A DNA stretch of 64,000 nt, from the NCBI GenBank assembly GCA_026398135.1, contig JAPLTN010000052.1, positions 1 through 64,000 of the forward strand, read 5' to 3'. The position numbers and the translations under genes are program-made. This document shows, piece by piece, positions 42,932-51,691 of the stretch (the first letter of the stretch is position 1; every line of letters starts with the position of its first letter). The DNA is from Verrucomicrobiota bacterium (GTDB taxonomy: Bacteria; Verrucomicrobiota; Verrucomicrobiia; Opitutales; Opitutaceae). A model generated the notes under the pieces. It did not search any database, was not told the origin of the DNA, and was given only the letters and a program-made list of their open reading frames with translations.

Positions 42932-43993
42932 TTACGAACCGGAAAGGGGACGGGCGGCGGCCGTGGTCGCGCCGGGGACGAGCCGGGGCGCGACGAGGGT
43001 AAGCCGGCGTTGCGAATTGGGCTGGAGGAGACGATTGACCAGGCGCGCGGCGGCGGAGGCGCCGATGTCGGCGTTGGGCACGGCCACGGTGGTGAGTTGG
43101 GGCAAGCCGTCGGGCACGGGCTGGCCGTCGAAGCCGGTGATCGAGAGGTCTTGCGGGACGCGCAGGCCGAGGGCGGCCAGGTCGGTGATCAATTGGTAGG
43201 CCTGGTGGTCGGCGGCGCAGACCCAGGCGGTGACGCCGTCGCGGCGGGAGATTTTGGCCGCGGCGGCGGCGAGTTTGGCGGGGTCGGGGCAGCAGACCGA
43301 GGCCGGGCCGACGTTGCAAATCCAGGCCGGGTTGAGCGGGAGGCCGCGGGCGAAAAGGGCTTCGGCGAAAGCGGCGAAGCGGCGCGAGGCCCAGAGGCCG
43401 CCGGCGGCGTAAGTCCAGGTGGCGAAGCCGATGCGCCGGTGGCCGAGCGCGACGAGGCGATCCACGAGCGAGCGTACTGCGCCGTGATCGGTGTCCACGG
43501 TGTCGATACGTTCGTCGCCGCATTCGTGCAGGACGGAGACGACGGAGAGTTTGTCGGCCAGCATGGAGACGGTGGCCTCGGGGAAAGGGTAGAGCAGGAG
43601 GGCGCCGCGCCAGGCCTCGGCGCGGAGATGGCCGAAAAGGCGGCGGCGGCCGGCCAGAGGGGTGGTCTCTCCGGGAGCGAACGGAAGGATATCGACCTCG
43701 GCGCGGTCGAGGCGGGCCCGGGCGCGGATACCTTCAATGATCCTGGGCAGGGTGAGCTGGTCGGCGGCGACGAGGGGGTCGCCGATGAGGACGCCCAGTT
43801 TGAGCGGGGGAGCGTCTGAGGGACGGCGAACGCTGCGCGCAGGGGTGCCGCGATAGCCGAGTTGGCGGGCGAGGTCTTGCACGCGGGCGCGGGTTTCGGC
43901 GCTGAGGGCGGGGTGGTTGGCCAGGGCGCGGGATACGGTGGCGCGCGACAGTTTCAGCTGGCGGGCAAGTTGGTGCTGACTCGGGGCGCGCAT
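42932..43993 (-). CDS. LacI-family transcriptional regulator
   Basis: A 353-aa LacI/GalR regulator. The N-terminal helix-turn-helix is QLARQLKLSRATVSRALANHP, with the hinge helix following AETRARVQDLARQLGYR, and a periplasmic-binding-protein-like effector domain fills the rest (PLKLGVLIGDP through SITGFDGQPVPD). The ATG at 43993 starts just before the HTH; GTG codons at 44005/44008 would add five residues. It is probably the xylose regulator of the downstream xylA, by position. Confidence 0.9.
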   Translation of the reverse strand: MRAPSQHQLARQLKLSRATVSRALANHPALSAETRARVQDLARQLGYRGTPARSVRRPSDAPPLKLGVLIGDPLVAADQLTLPRIIEGIRARARLDRAEVDILPFAPGETTPLAGRRRLFGHLRAEAWRGALLLYPFPEATVSMLADKLSVVSVLHECGDERIDTVDTDHGAVRSLVDRLVALGHRRIGFATWTYAAGGLWASRRFAAFAEALFARGLPLNPAWICNVGPASVCCPDPAKLAAAAAKISRRDGVTAWVCAADHQAYQLITDLAALGLRVPQDLSITGFDGQPVPDGLPQLTTVAVPNADIGASAAARLVNRLLQPNSQRRLTLVAPRLVPGATTAAARPLSGS

Positions 43994-44036
43994 GGGGGCG
44001 GGCACCACCAGGGCACGAAGCCGGACGGGTTACAAG

Positions 44037-44128
44037 AAAAGTGTGCAACAAAATTGGGAGCGAGGTTTTAAAACCAAGCTATCTAAGGGTAAAATCCCTC
44101 ATAATCGCGGGTTAAAAAGTGTGCAACA
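44037..44128 (-). promoter_or_regulatory. Candidate lacI promoter and operators
   Basis: A 14-mer AAAAGTGTGCAACA occurs twice (44037-44050 and 44115-44128). On the minus strand a -35-like TTGCAC (44121-44126) is 17 bp from a -10-like TATGAG (44098-44103). Between them and the gene lies a perfect 12-bp palindrome GGTTTTAAAACC (about 44073-44084). Symmetry and position suggest autoregulation by the LacI-type protein. Confidence 0.5.
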
Positions 44129-44147
44129 CAAAGGCATTACAAGTTGT

Positions 44148-45719
44148 TTAAAGGGCATGCACGCGGAGCAGGGTCTGGCGGCCGCGCACGGTGCGCAGGT
44201 CGCAGTCCACGAGGTCGTGCACGAGCTCGCTGGGGCAGCGCTGGCGGACGTCCTCGCTGAGCGCGATGCGGGTGCCGAGCTCCTTGTTCATTTCTTCAAG
44301 GCGGGCGGCGACGTTGACGGTATCGCCCATGACGCAGTAGCGCATGCGCGAACGGTTGCCGATGTTGCCGGCGACGACAGGGCCGGTGTGGATGCCGATG
44401 CGGAGGACGATTTCTCCGATGCCGATTTTTTGCCAGCGCAGGGCGAGGTCGCGGGTTTCCCATTCGCCGTTTAGCTGGTTCATGCGTTGTTGCATGCGGA
44501 GGGCGCTGCGGACGGCGCGCTCGACGTGGTCGGGGTGGGGAATGGGCGCGCCGAAGACCGCCATGATACCGTCGCCGTTGAAGTCGAGCACGCAGCCGCC
44601 GTGGGATTCGATGACCTCGGTCATGGCGCCGAGGTATTCGTTAATGAGAGTAACGATTTCGGCGGGGGTGAAGCACTCGCTGATGCGGGTGTATTGGGCG
44701 AGGTCGCAGAACACCACGGTGGCGAGGCATTCGGCGCCGCCGAGTTCGGGGAGTTTTCCCGTGGCCAGGAGGGTGCGGGCGAGGTCGCTGCTGACGTAAA
44801 GTCCGAGGGTGGCGCGGATGCGTTCGCGCTCGGCGAGTTGACCGGCCATGGCATCGATGCGGTGTCCAAGCAGGCCGAATTCATCGCGACTGAGAATGGC
44901 GGTGCGCGTCTCGTAGCGGCCGACGCTGATATCGTCGGCCGCGATCAGAACGCGGGAGATGGGCCGACGCACCAGATGGCGCACCAAGGCGGCGACGGCC
45001 AGGATGGCGAGGGCGCTGAAACCGAAGAGCACCAGGCAAAAGCGGAGAACCTGGGCGCGGGTTTCGTCGAGGTGCACGGCGAGTACGTCCACGCCGATGA
45101 TGCCCGCGACCTCGCCGGAGGACGTGCGCAAGGGGGCGTAGCCGGACTGGGTGGCTCCGAACTCGTCGGCGTAAACGCGATCCTCGACTTGCACCTGGGT
45201 GAAGGCGCGCAGCATGAACGGGTATTCGCTCGCGTCGTAAAGTTCGCCGTGGGAGGCCACGCGGGAAACCTTGGAGGCGTCGAGCAGGAAGCGCAGTTTG
45301 GCGGGTTGATCGGTGGCGAGCAGGATGTAGATGGAGTCGATGTCCGGTTCGCTGCGCACGATGGCGAGCAGTTTTTCCTGCCAGCGTTCCCGCCAGGCCG
45401 CGCCCTGATCGGGCAGGGAAGCGAGGGAGGGAATGGCATCGACCTCGACGGTTTGAGCGAGTCCCAAGGCGACGGATTCGAGCCGCTTGCGGAACGAATC
45501 CATGCGCGCGTCGATAATCAATACGTAGGTGAAAATCGCCGATACCGTGATGATCAGCAGGGAAATGCCGCCGAAAATGGCGGCGAGCCGCACATCGAAG
45601 CGTCGCCACCAAGGCAATGCGATCAGGGTTGTGGCGGTTTCGCGGTGGTGCTCGGGTGAGCCGGGGCCGGACGGCTTGACCGCAGGAACAGTTCGGGAGG
45701 CGGCGGTATGGGCGGGCAT
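44148..45719 (-). CDS. Membrane-bound class III adenylate/guanylate cyclase with sensor and HAMP domains
   Basis: A 523-aa signalling enzyme. One transmembrane helix (about 44-68) precedes an extracytoplasmic Cache-like sensor, a second helix (about 233-252) leads into a HAMP domain (RRPISRVLIAADDISVGRYE), and a class III cyclase domain follows from about residue 300. Metal-binding Asp residues are visible in VVFCDLAQYTR and FNGDGIMAVFG, and the purine/transition-state region reads GDTVNVAARLEEMNKE. It should make cyclic nucleotide in response to an external signal. ATG 45719; it is divergent from an aminotransferase gene. Confidence 0.9.
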   Translation of the reverse strand: MPAHTAASRTVPAVKPSGPGSPEHHRETATTLIALPWWRRFDVRLAAIFGGISLLIITVSAIFTYVLIIDARMDSFRKRLESVALGLAQTVEVDAIPSLASLPDQGAAWRERWQEKLLAIVRSEPDIDSIYILLATDQPAKLRFLLDASKVSRVASHGELYDASEYPFMLRAFTQVQVEDRVYADEFGATQSGYAPLRTSSGEVAGIIGVDVLAVHLDETRAQVLRFCLVLFGFSALAILAVAALVRHLVRRPISRVLIAADDISVGRYETRTAILSRDEFGLLGHRIDAMAGQLAERERIRATLGLYVSSDLARTLLATGKLPELGGAECLATVVFCDLAQYTRISECFTPAEIVTLINEYLGAMTEVIESHGGCVLDFNGDGIMAVFGAPIPHPDHVERAVRSALRMQQRMNQLNGEWETRDLALRWQKIGIGEIVLRIGIHTGPVVAGNIGNRSRMRYCVMGDTVNVAARLEEMNKELGTRIALSEDVRQRCPSELVHDLVDCDLRTVRGRQTLLRVHAL

Positions 45720-45856
45720 CGCAGAAGTTTCAGGATGAGCTAGCGTTCAATGCGTTGTCCATCGGCGCACGGGGCACAAGCCGCGAGTTTGGCTTTTGTG
45801 CTGAAAGACGGCGTGGCGGAAGATTTTACAGGCCGGTGGGCACAGAAGTGAGGGTG

Positions 45857-45955
45857 ATGAATAAAGGGCCTGGGCCGGCGTTGCCATCGACGGCAGCGCC
45901 CGCTGGGCCATTTCCGCCTCGGCAGCCTGGGCCCAGCCCCTTTTTGCCCTCGTGA
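45857..45955 (+). CDS. Possible 32-aa proline-rich leader peptide overlapping a hairpin
   Basis: ATG 45857 follows GAGGG and opens a 32-codon frame ending at 45955 with 11 prolines. A stem within it pairs 45863-45876 with 45930-45943 and runs into TTTTT at 45941-45945, so it resembles an attenuator upstream of the aminotransferase gene. It could equally be chance in GC-rich sequence. Confidence 0.3.
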   Translation: MNKGPGPALPSTAAPAGPFPPRQPGPSPFLPS

Positions 45956-45988
45956 TGGCCTGATTTATTTCCCAAACACGGCTTAGAA

Positions 45989-47275
45989 ATGACGATCACA
46001 CCATTGAAGCTTTCTGCCTTGGGCCGGCGTGCGCGGCCGCCGGCGATCACGGCGTTGATGCAAATGGCTCTGGAGACGCCGGGATTGTTGTCCCTGGCGG
46101 CGGGCTTTACCGATAACGCGACCCTGCCGGTCACGGCAGTGGGGGATGCTCTGCGTAGTATGAGCGAAAGCGGCCCGGACCGGGAATTTTTGCAGTATGG
46201 CACCAATGCGGGGCGGCCCGGATTGCGCACCGTATTGGCCGAGAGACTCCTGGTGCAGGATGGTCGGGGCGATTCTGCGGGCAACGGGGACGAGGTGCGA
46301 CGCTGGTCTGACCGGGTTTTCGTGACCAACGGTTCGCAGCAAGCACTCTATCTCGCGATTCAGACCCTGTGCGAGCCGGGGGACATCGTGTTGGTGGACC
46401 GGCCGAGTTACTTTGTTTTTCTGGAGCTGTTGGGCGGCTTGGGGGTGGAAGCGAAGTCGCTGCCGGTGGATGCGTCGGGACGGCTGGATTTGGCGGGCTT
46501 GCGTGTCCTCCTGGGCGCTTTGCGGTCGGAGGGTAAACGCGAGCGGGTGAAAGCGGTGTATTTTGTGAGCTGGTTTGCCAATCCCAGCGGACGCACGTTG
46601 GACGCGGCGGAGAAGCGGGGGCTGGCCGAGACCTTGCGCGCCGAGGATTGCGTGGTGCCGGTGATCGAGGACGCGGCTTATCGGGAGCTCGGTTACGACG
46701 CGGGGGCGGCGGAAGCGCAGCCCGGCATATTGGGCGATCCGGGCTGGGAGGGATTTCCGCGCCTCTACACCTCGACGCTGACCAAACCCTTCGCGACCGG
46801 GCTGAAGGTTGGCTACGGGGCGTGCGACCACGACGGATGGCGGGCGGCGATGCTCCATGTGAAAGGGCATCATGATTTCGGGACGGGCAACTTCGCGCAG
46901 GCCTTGCTGGAACATGCGCTGCGCGACGGCGCCTACGATGCACAGCTCGCGGTCTTGCGCCGGGCGTATCGGGAAAAACGCGATGCGTTGCACGCCGCGC
47001 TGGAAGCGGGGGGGCTGCGTTCCCGTGGGTGGCGCTGGCGGGTGCCGGAGGGCGGCCTGTATTTATGGTTGGAGGGGCCGGCTACTTTGGACACGGGCGG
47101 CGACTCGGACTTTTGCCGCGCCTGCCTGCGGGAAGGCGTGCTCTACGTGCCGGGGGCGCTTTGCCATGGTGATCATCCGCCAAAAAACACCGTGAGGTTG
47201 AGCTTCGGCGTGCTGTCGGTTGAGCGCTTGGCGGAGGCCGGGGCGCGGTTTTGTCGCGCGGCCGCCTCGGTGTAG
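45989..47275 (+). CDS. PLP-dependent aminotransferase (class I/II, 2-aminoadipate-transaminase-like)
   Basis: A 428-aa fold-type I aminotransferase. Motifs are YGTNAGRPGLRTVLAERL, VTNGSQQALYLAIQTLCEPGD, the substrate block VSWFANPSGRTLD and the PLP lysine in YTSTLTKPFATGLKVGY, ending with LSFGVL near the C-terminus. This is the MocR/LysN-type aminotransferase group; the substrate is unknown. ATG 45989. It is a single gene divergent from the cyclase. Confidence 0.88.
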   Translation: MTITPLKLSALGRRARPPAITALMQMALETPGLLSLAAGFTDNATLPVTAVGDALRSMSESGPDREFLQYGTNAGRPGLRTVLAERLLVQDGRGDSAGNGDEVRRWSDRVFVTNGSQQALYLAIQTLCEPGDIVLVDRPSYFVFLELLGGLGVEAKSLPVDASGRLDLAGLRVLLGALRSEGKRERVKAVYFVSWFANPSGRTLDAAEKRGLAETLRAEDCVVPVIEDAAYRELGYDAGAAEAQPGILGDPGWEGFPRLYTSTLTKPFATGLKVGYGACDHDGWRAAMLHVKGHHDFGTGNFAQALLEHALRDGAYDAQLAVLRRAYREKRDALHAALEAGGLRSRGWRWRVPEGGLYLWLEGPATLDTGGDSDFCRACLREGVLYVPGALCHGDHPPKNTVRLSFGVLSVERLAEAGARFCRAAASV

Positions 47276-47483
47276 GCAGTAGGCGGTGTGACAGCTCGTA
47301 GGTCCGCGGCGTACTGGCGCGAGGTGTGCTGCCGAGTATCATGGGCAAATTGTATCCATGTAACACCCCGACCCCTTTTGCCCCGCCTTTTTTCAGGCGG
47401 CCCTTTTCAAGAAAGTTGCTAAGTCATAAAATATGCTTGCTCCAGGTTGACACATGCGTGCACTTAAAATTTCAAGTGCTAAA

Positions 47484-48113
47484 ATGACCATCATTAACAT
47501 TATAAATAAAATCAAGCAATTCGTTGGAATCGCTCTAATTATGGCGCCTGCAGCGGGCGAATTAAATGCTGGGGTGATGAGCGTGCCGGGGTTTGATAAC
47601 TGGAACGTAAATGCACCCAAAGTATATATGGATGCACCCAATCGGAGGGGGAGTATTTATGTTAGGACCGCCCCACCTGCTGGAATACCTGTAATAAATA
47701 ATATAGTAGTAAACGTGATGGCGCATTACAGATACCAAAGTCGCCACTTTCCCTACGCCACTTCTATACGGCAGACCCGAACCATAACATTTCAATTCAA
47801 CAATCTCATCATTAATCCTGTCCAGGAACAGTTTTTGCGAGTTCCAGGCAGGGATGATGAGGATATTATAGTCATGCCCAACTATATATTTCAGCGAGTT
47901 CGTTTAAATCTCCAGCGAGGTGTTGGTTATAATGCGATGCCCCCATTAGTTCGATCTCTCACAGCTGAACAAGCGATTGCTGTTGATACACTTAGAATAG
48001 TAAGGCTTTGGGAAACTAGAGATGGTGAGTTGCGCAGATTACACACAATACCTGATTTTATTTTTAATAATAATGGTAGTTTATTTAAACCCTTCCCTTT
48101 TCCTCTTAAGTAG
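47484..48113 (+). CDS. Hypothetical secreted protein 1 of the AT-rich island
   Basis: Not recognised. The 209-aa protein begins MTIINIINKIKQFVGIALIM and has an N-terminal hydrophobic segment with a probable signal-peptide cleavage after AAG or LNAG. It is beta-rich with repeated aromatic residues (YRYQSRHFPY, QFNNLIINP). Base composition and codon use are strikingly AT-rich against the GC-rich genome, which suggests recent acquisition. The start could instead be ATG 47454. Its N-terminus MTIIN matches that of the opposed hypothetical gene at 49079, so the two may be related. Confidence 0.65.
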   Translation: MTIINIINKIKQFVGIALIMAPAAGELNAGVMSVPGFDNWNVNAPKVYMDAPNRRGSIYVRTAPPAGIPVINNIVVNVMAHYRYQSRHFPYATSIRQTRTITFQFNNLIINPVQEQFLRVPGRDDEDIIVMPNYIFQRVRLNLQRGVGYNAMPPLVRSLTAEQAIAVDTLRIVRLWETRDGELRRLHTIPDFIFNNNGSLFKPFPFPLK

Positions 48114-48330
48114 CACTGAAGCCAGGCTTTTTAGAGCGGGAGTGCGTGCTTCCAAGGAGTTTTATGGCGTGGACGTTTTAACCCGGATTCCGCGATTGAA
48201 GGTCAAACGGTGAGGTTATCGTAAGGAGAAACCGGTGCCGGAAGTGAGGGGGCCGAGTCTGTTTTGGGTAATCGCGGCGGGATTACGCGGCAGAAGCGGG
48301 AGGTATCTTTGATCATGGGGATGCGTTGTT

Positions 48331-49010
48331 CTAGGCCACCCCAGGCTTGGCTAAGATGAACACCGGGGCGCGGCCTTCAGTGTCGGCGATGGCGCCGCAC
48401 AGGAAGACCTCGGTGCGCAGGGTGGCCGGGCGGCGATAGGTCTGGTTCGGCCGGGCGGCGGTCTGCTACAACAACAGCAGGTTGAAGAGCAGGAGCATGG
48501 AGCGGAACGCCGCCTCGGTGGCGTAAAATTCGCGGCGGCAAAAGTCGTCCACCCCAAGTCGCCTTTGTGTTCGTCGATGCGCTGCTCAAGAGTGGCGCGT
48601 TGGTTGCAGTCGCGTCAGATGACTTCCGGGGCCTCGCTGCGGTTGGTCACAAAGCCCCGGCAGGTGTAGCCGGGGACATCGATCAGCTTGCGGCCCACTG
48701 CGGCCCGGCCTTCGCGCACGCGTTCGCGGATGACCTCGAAGCGACGTTCGCAGGACCAGCCCGCCAGTTGGGCGGAAACCTCGCCGGCCTCGACATGCTC
48801 GTCGATCTTGCGACACTGGCAGGAACCGGCGGCGCAGCGTTTGAGGGTGCTGGTCAGGCGGGCCACCACGACATAAGACAACGTCCGTCCTTCCAAAAAC
48901 TCCAGCAGCTTGCCGTCGAAAAAGTCGCTGCCGGCCCGTACCCCGCGCAAGCGCCAGCCTTCGGGCAACAGGGTCAGCGCCTCGGTAAGGAACTCGACCA
49001 CGCCGTGCCC
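48331..49010 (-). pseudogene. Degraded IS1380-family transposase (C-terminal part)
   Basis: A minus-strand reading from about 49010 to the TAG at 48331 resembles the C-terminal part of IS1380-type transposases: VVEFLTEALTLLPEGWRLRGVR, FDGKLLEFLEGRTLSYVVVARL, RRFEVIRERV, GYTCRGFVTNRSEAPEVI, then NQRATLEQRIDE and AAFRSMLLLFNLLLL. It is broken by a TGA at 48615-48617 where a Trp codon is expected, a one-base deletion near 48552, and a TAG at 48466-48468. The N-terminal half is missing. It sits between two AT-rich genes and is GC-rich itself. Confidence 0.75.
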
Positions 49011-49078
49011 TGCTTAGAGAGAGTACGGACATCGTTGGCTCGCTCCCATTAGGTTTGGTCACATAGAAAATTTCAGTT

Positions 49079-49651
49079 TCAAGGCGCGTCGTTTTTAAGT
49101 ACAGATTTTTTAGCGACACAGTATAAGCAACGGCCAGTTATGTTGATTTTTAGCTTTGGTCTATATGTACTTAATCGTCTGTCGGGATAAATATCGAACC
49201 TAGATTGTGCAGTATTAATGTTATAATTAGTAGAAGACACTGTACTTACTGCCACCCGATCTAGCGTATAACCCAAGCGAGAATTACGTTGAAATGTATT
49301 ATCAAAACCAACTGGAACAGGTATTTCAAAAGTAGGAGGAATACTCGTAGGTCCAGTGGTTACAGGATACCATGCAGTAGCCGTTATGTAAAAAGAATGT
49401 CGAGTTTCAGTGTTTTGAAAAAAGTAACGAGCTCGTAGATTAACACTTACTACTGATGGTCTTTGTGTTATGACGGTAATTTCAACATGATTGTCGCCAC
49501 CAATTAGACCGGCATAATCAATAGAGACTACAGGGAGTGAAGGAGTTCCTCTATTAGGTGCAATCCCGCTGCTATCCGCATTTGAAGCTGAGCTCCAAAA
49601 AGCAAAAAAGAATAAAACCAAGTATGTGCGGTATTTGTTTATTATTGTCAT
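49079..49651 (-). CDS. Hypothetical secreted protein 2 of the AT-rich island
   Basis: Not recognised. The 190-aa protein begins MTIINKYRTYLVLFFFAFW, with a clear signal peptide probably cleaved after NADS or SNA. It is beta-rich (SVNLRARYFF, FYITATAWYPV) and has one CLYC pair near the C-terminus. Codon use is AT-rich. The frame lies opposite the transposase remnant and shares the MTIIN start with the gene at 47484. ATG 49651. Confidence 0.65.
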   Translation of the reverse strand: MTIINKYRTYLVLFFFAFWSSASNADSSGIAPNRGTPSLPVVSIDYAGLIGGDNHVEITVITQRPSVVSVNLRARYFFQNTETRHSFYITATAWYPVTTGPTSIPPTFEIPVPVGFDNTFQRNSRLGYTLDRVAVSTVSSTNYNINTAQSRFDIYPDRRLSTYRPKLKINITGRCLYCVAKKSVLKNDAP

Positions 49652-49777
49652 AATATACGAAAACGGGGAGACGCTTTTAGATTGGTTTTGTTTTTAAAAT
49701 TATAGTAATTTTCGTTAACCGAAGAAGTTCTACTTATAGGGAACTGGATTTTGCCGGGGATCGGGCCGGTAGGGGTT

Positions 49778-50008
49778 TTATACCATTTCGCATTCTGTAA
49801 TATAAAACAATACTCTTGATCTCTTCGAGTATCACTCCGTTTTTATACCAAATCCCCGATGAATTTTGACTTTGGCCCAATGTAGGCCCGACCGGTGGTC
49901 GGGCTTTTCCCGGAGACCCCGATCACCGGTCGGGCTTACACCAAGCGATGCATAAGTCTAAAACCAAAGGGGTAATGGTATTATACGTTTGAAAGTGAAA
50001 TGGTATCA
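49778..50008. mobile_element. MITE-like element with terminal inverted repeats
   Basis: The ends TTATACCATTTCGC (49778-49791) and, inverted, TGATACCATTTCAC (49995-50008) match at 12 of 14 positions and enclose about 230 bp without a gene. The right end belongs to the same repeat as 114-143. No target-site duplication could be confirmed. Confidence 0.5.
49881..49940. repeat. Internal inverted repeat (CCCGACCGGTG family)
   Basis: TGTAGGCCCGACCGGTG (49881-49897) pairs with CACCGGTCGGGCTTACA (49924-49940) at 16 of 17 positions with a 26-bp loop. It lies inside the MITE-like element. Confidence 0.7.
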
Positions 50009-50239
50009 GGGGAGGGTATGTGTTGAAAGTGACTTCGCAGTGCTTGGCGGACGAACCGGAACGACTGATAAAGGAGGCGGCCGGAACCGTGCCGCGACGG
50101 GCACCTCACAATGAGGTTTTGTGCTATGAAACTGCAGGTTTTTGCTGACGGCAACTCATGGCCACAGCCAAAGCTCCGTCTTCGCGCGGGACAAACTTTT
50201 TGGTCCTACAAAAAACAAAGGCCTTTTTATTTTTTAAAC

Positions 50240-50264
50240 TGTAGAGTTGGCCATCCCCGGCCAA
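50240..50264. repeat. REP-like repeat, second copy of the TTGGCC family
   Basis: Matches 40563-40587 at 23 of 25 positions. Its TTGGCC...GGCCAA core can form a hairpin downstream of the cytochrome oxidase operon and may help end that transcript. Confidence 0.65.
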
Positions 50265-50377
50265 GCTCCGAGGGTTTTTGGCGCCCTTTAATAAAGTAGA
50301 ATTAAGCGTTCCCCAAGCGGCTCGACTGCCAAAGTTTAAAACTCTGGTCCCGTTGGATCGGGTTTTCTGAAGGGTGC

Positions 50378-50752
50378 TTACTTGGCTGCTGCTGCGGCGG
50401 CGCGCTCGGCGTAGATGGCCTGGGAGGTGAGGGGCACGCTGTCGTGGGCCGAGAAAATCGCCAGCAGCGCGGCCACGGTGCCGCCGGCAAGCACCAGGCC
50501 GATGAAAAACAGGATGGTGCAGAAGACTTTGTCGAACTTCAGGTGCATGAACCAGAAGATGACCATCAGGAACTTGACCAAGGAAAGCACTATGAGGGTG
50601 CTCACAATCAGCCACTTGGCCAGAGGAAGGTAGATGAGTACGATTTCGACGCCGGTAATGACGGCGAGGATCATGGCGATCTGCACAAACAGGTGGAATT
50701 TACCGTCGTCCTTGTGGGCGTGATCCTGGGAAGTGGCGGAGGGAGCGGACAT
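50378..50752 (-). CDS. Cytochrome c oxidase subunit IV (small subunit)
   Basis: A 124-aa membrane protein with three hydrophobic helices (about residues 20-42, 45-69 and 78-100). It matches the small fourth subunit of bacterial caa3-type oxidases in size and position. Motifs include IVLSLVKFLMVIFWFMHLKFD. It has no catalytic residue; it probably aids assembly or stability. ATG 50752. It is the last gene of the minus-strand operon. Confidence 0.85.
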   Translation of the reverse strand: MSAPSATSQDHAHKDDGKFHLFVQIAMILAVITGVEIVLIYLPLAKWLIVSTLIVLSLVKFLMVIFWFMHLKFDKVFCTILFFIGLVLAGGTVAALLAIFSAHDSVPLTSQAIYAERAAAAAAK

Positions 50753-50794
50753 CGTTTCTTTGAGTTTAAGGTTTTTGGTGAGCCCGGGGACGGA

Positions 50795-51637
50795 TCAGAG
50801 GTATTCGAAGAGGTAAACCACGGTGAAGATCACGATCCAGACGATGTCCACGAAGTGCCAGTAGAGGCCCATGGATTCGACGTCGATGGCGTTGGCTTCG
50901 CCGAAATCCACCGCCCAGGTGGAGCGGGACAAGGCGATGAGCACTACGGATGAAGCGACGAACGCGATGGTGGCGGGCAGCGAGTGGGTCACGCCGGCGC
51001 CCAGCGCGGCCAAATCGTAGCCATGCTCCGCGCCGGCATGGGTGACAGCCAGCATGACGACCATGCTGGAGACGGTTGCCACGGCGAAGGCGGCGAATTG
51101 GATCACGGCGCGGATAAACCATGACTTGCTGGCGTCGGCAGGCTTGAAGGTGCGGATATACATCATGACCAGCCAGAGGACACCGATGGCGACGTGCACG
51201 CCGTGGGTTCCGGTCAGGGTGTAGAAGGTGGCACCAAACATGTCGCTCTTGAGAGTGAGACCGAGGTGCACGAAGTGGGTGAATTCGTAAACCTGGCAGC
51301 CGAGGAAGATCAGCCCGAAGAAAATGGTGCCGAGCAGCATTTGGCGGGTCGCCTCGACCTTGCCCTTTTGGCTCGCGCCCACGGCAAGGGCCATAAGGAG
51401 GGAGGACATGAGCAGGATGAACGTCGAGAAGGAGGTGAGCTCGATGGAGAAGAGCTTGAGCGGGTCCGCGCCATCGGGTGTGGGGTGCAGACGGTAGATG
51501 ACGTGGGTGGAAATGAGCGCGCCGAAGAACATGCAGTCCGAGGCGAGGAAGGCCCACATGAAGAGCTTCTTGTTGGGAATGCCCGTGGTGGTGGTGTGAT
51601 CGTGGTGATGATCGATGGTGCCGGCGTGAGCGCTCAT
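50795..51637 (-). CDS. ctaE: Cytochrome c oxidase subunit III
   Basis: A 280-aa, seven-helix membrane protein, the COX3 subunit of the heme-copper oxidase. Motifs are KLFMWAFLASDCMFFGAL, GTHGVHVAIGVLWLVMMYIR and the C-terminal YWHFVDIVWIVIFTVVYL. ATG 51637. It lies 54 bp after ctaD. Confidence 0.94.
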   Translation of the reverse strand: MSAHAGTIDHHHDHTTTTGIPNKKLFMWAFLASDCMFFGALISTHVIYRLHPTPDGADPLKLFSIELTSFSTFILLMSSLLMALAVGASQKGKVEATRQMLLGTIFFGLIFLGCQVYEFTHFVHLGLTLKSDMFGATFYTLTGTHGVHVAIGVLWLVMMYIRTFKPADASKSWFIRAVIQFAAFAVATVSSMVVMLAVTHAGAEHGYDLAALGAGVTHSLPATIAFVASSVVLIALSRSTWAVDFGEANAIDVESMGLYWHFVDIVWIVIFTVVYLFEYL

Positions 51638-51691
51638 GCGGATAAAATAGGATGTTTAATTAAAGGGAACCGACGGTGGTGGCGGGGCAGC

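Larger units (their letters stand above)
49652..50377. other. 726-bp gene-free repeat region at the edge of the AT-rich island
   Basis: No supported gene. It contains a MITE-like element with terminal inverted repeats (49778-50008), an internal inverted repeat (49881-49940), the TTGGCC REP copy (50240-50264) and several A/T tracts. A short run at 50040-50100 reads like a broken reading frame (CLADEPERLIKEAAGTV) but cannot be assigned. Confidence 0.65.

Noticed and set aside
41556-43199. Long plus-strand open frame opposite xylA and lacI
   Set aside because: Antisense shadow spanning two unrelated real genes.
50111-50299. 62-residue frame in the repeat region
   Set aside because: Built across repeat sequence with no ribosome-binding site or recognisable motif.
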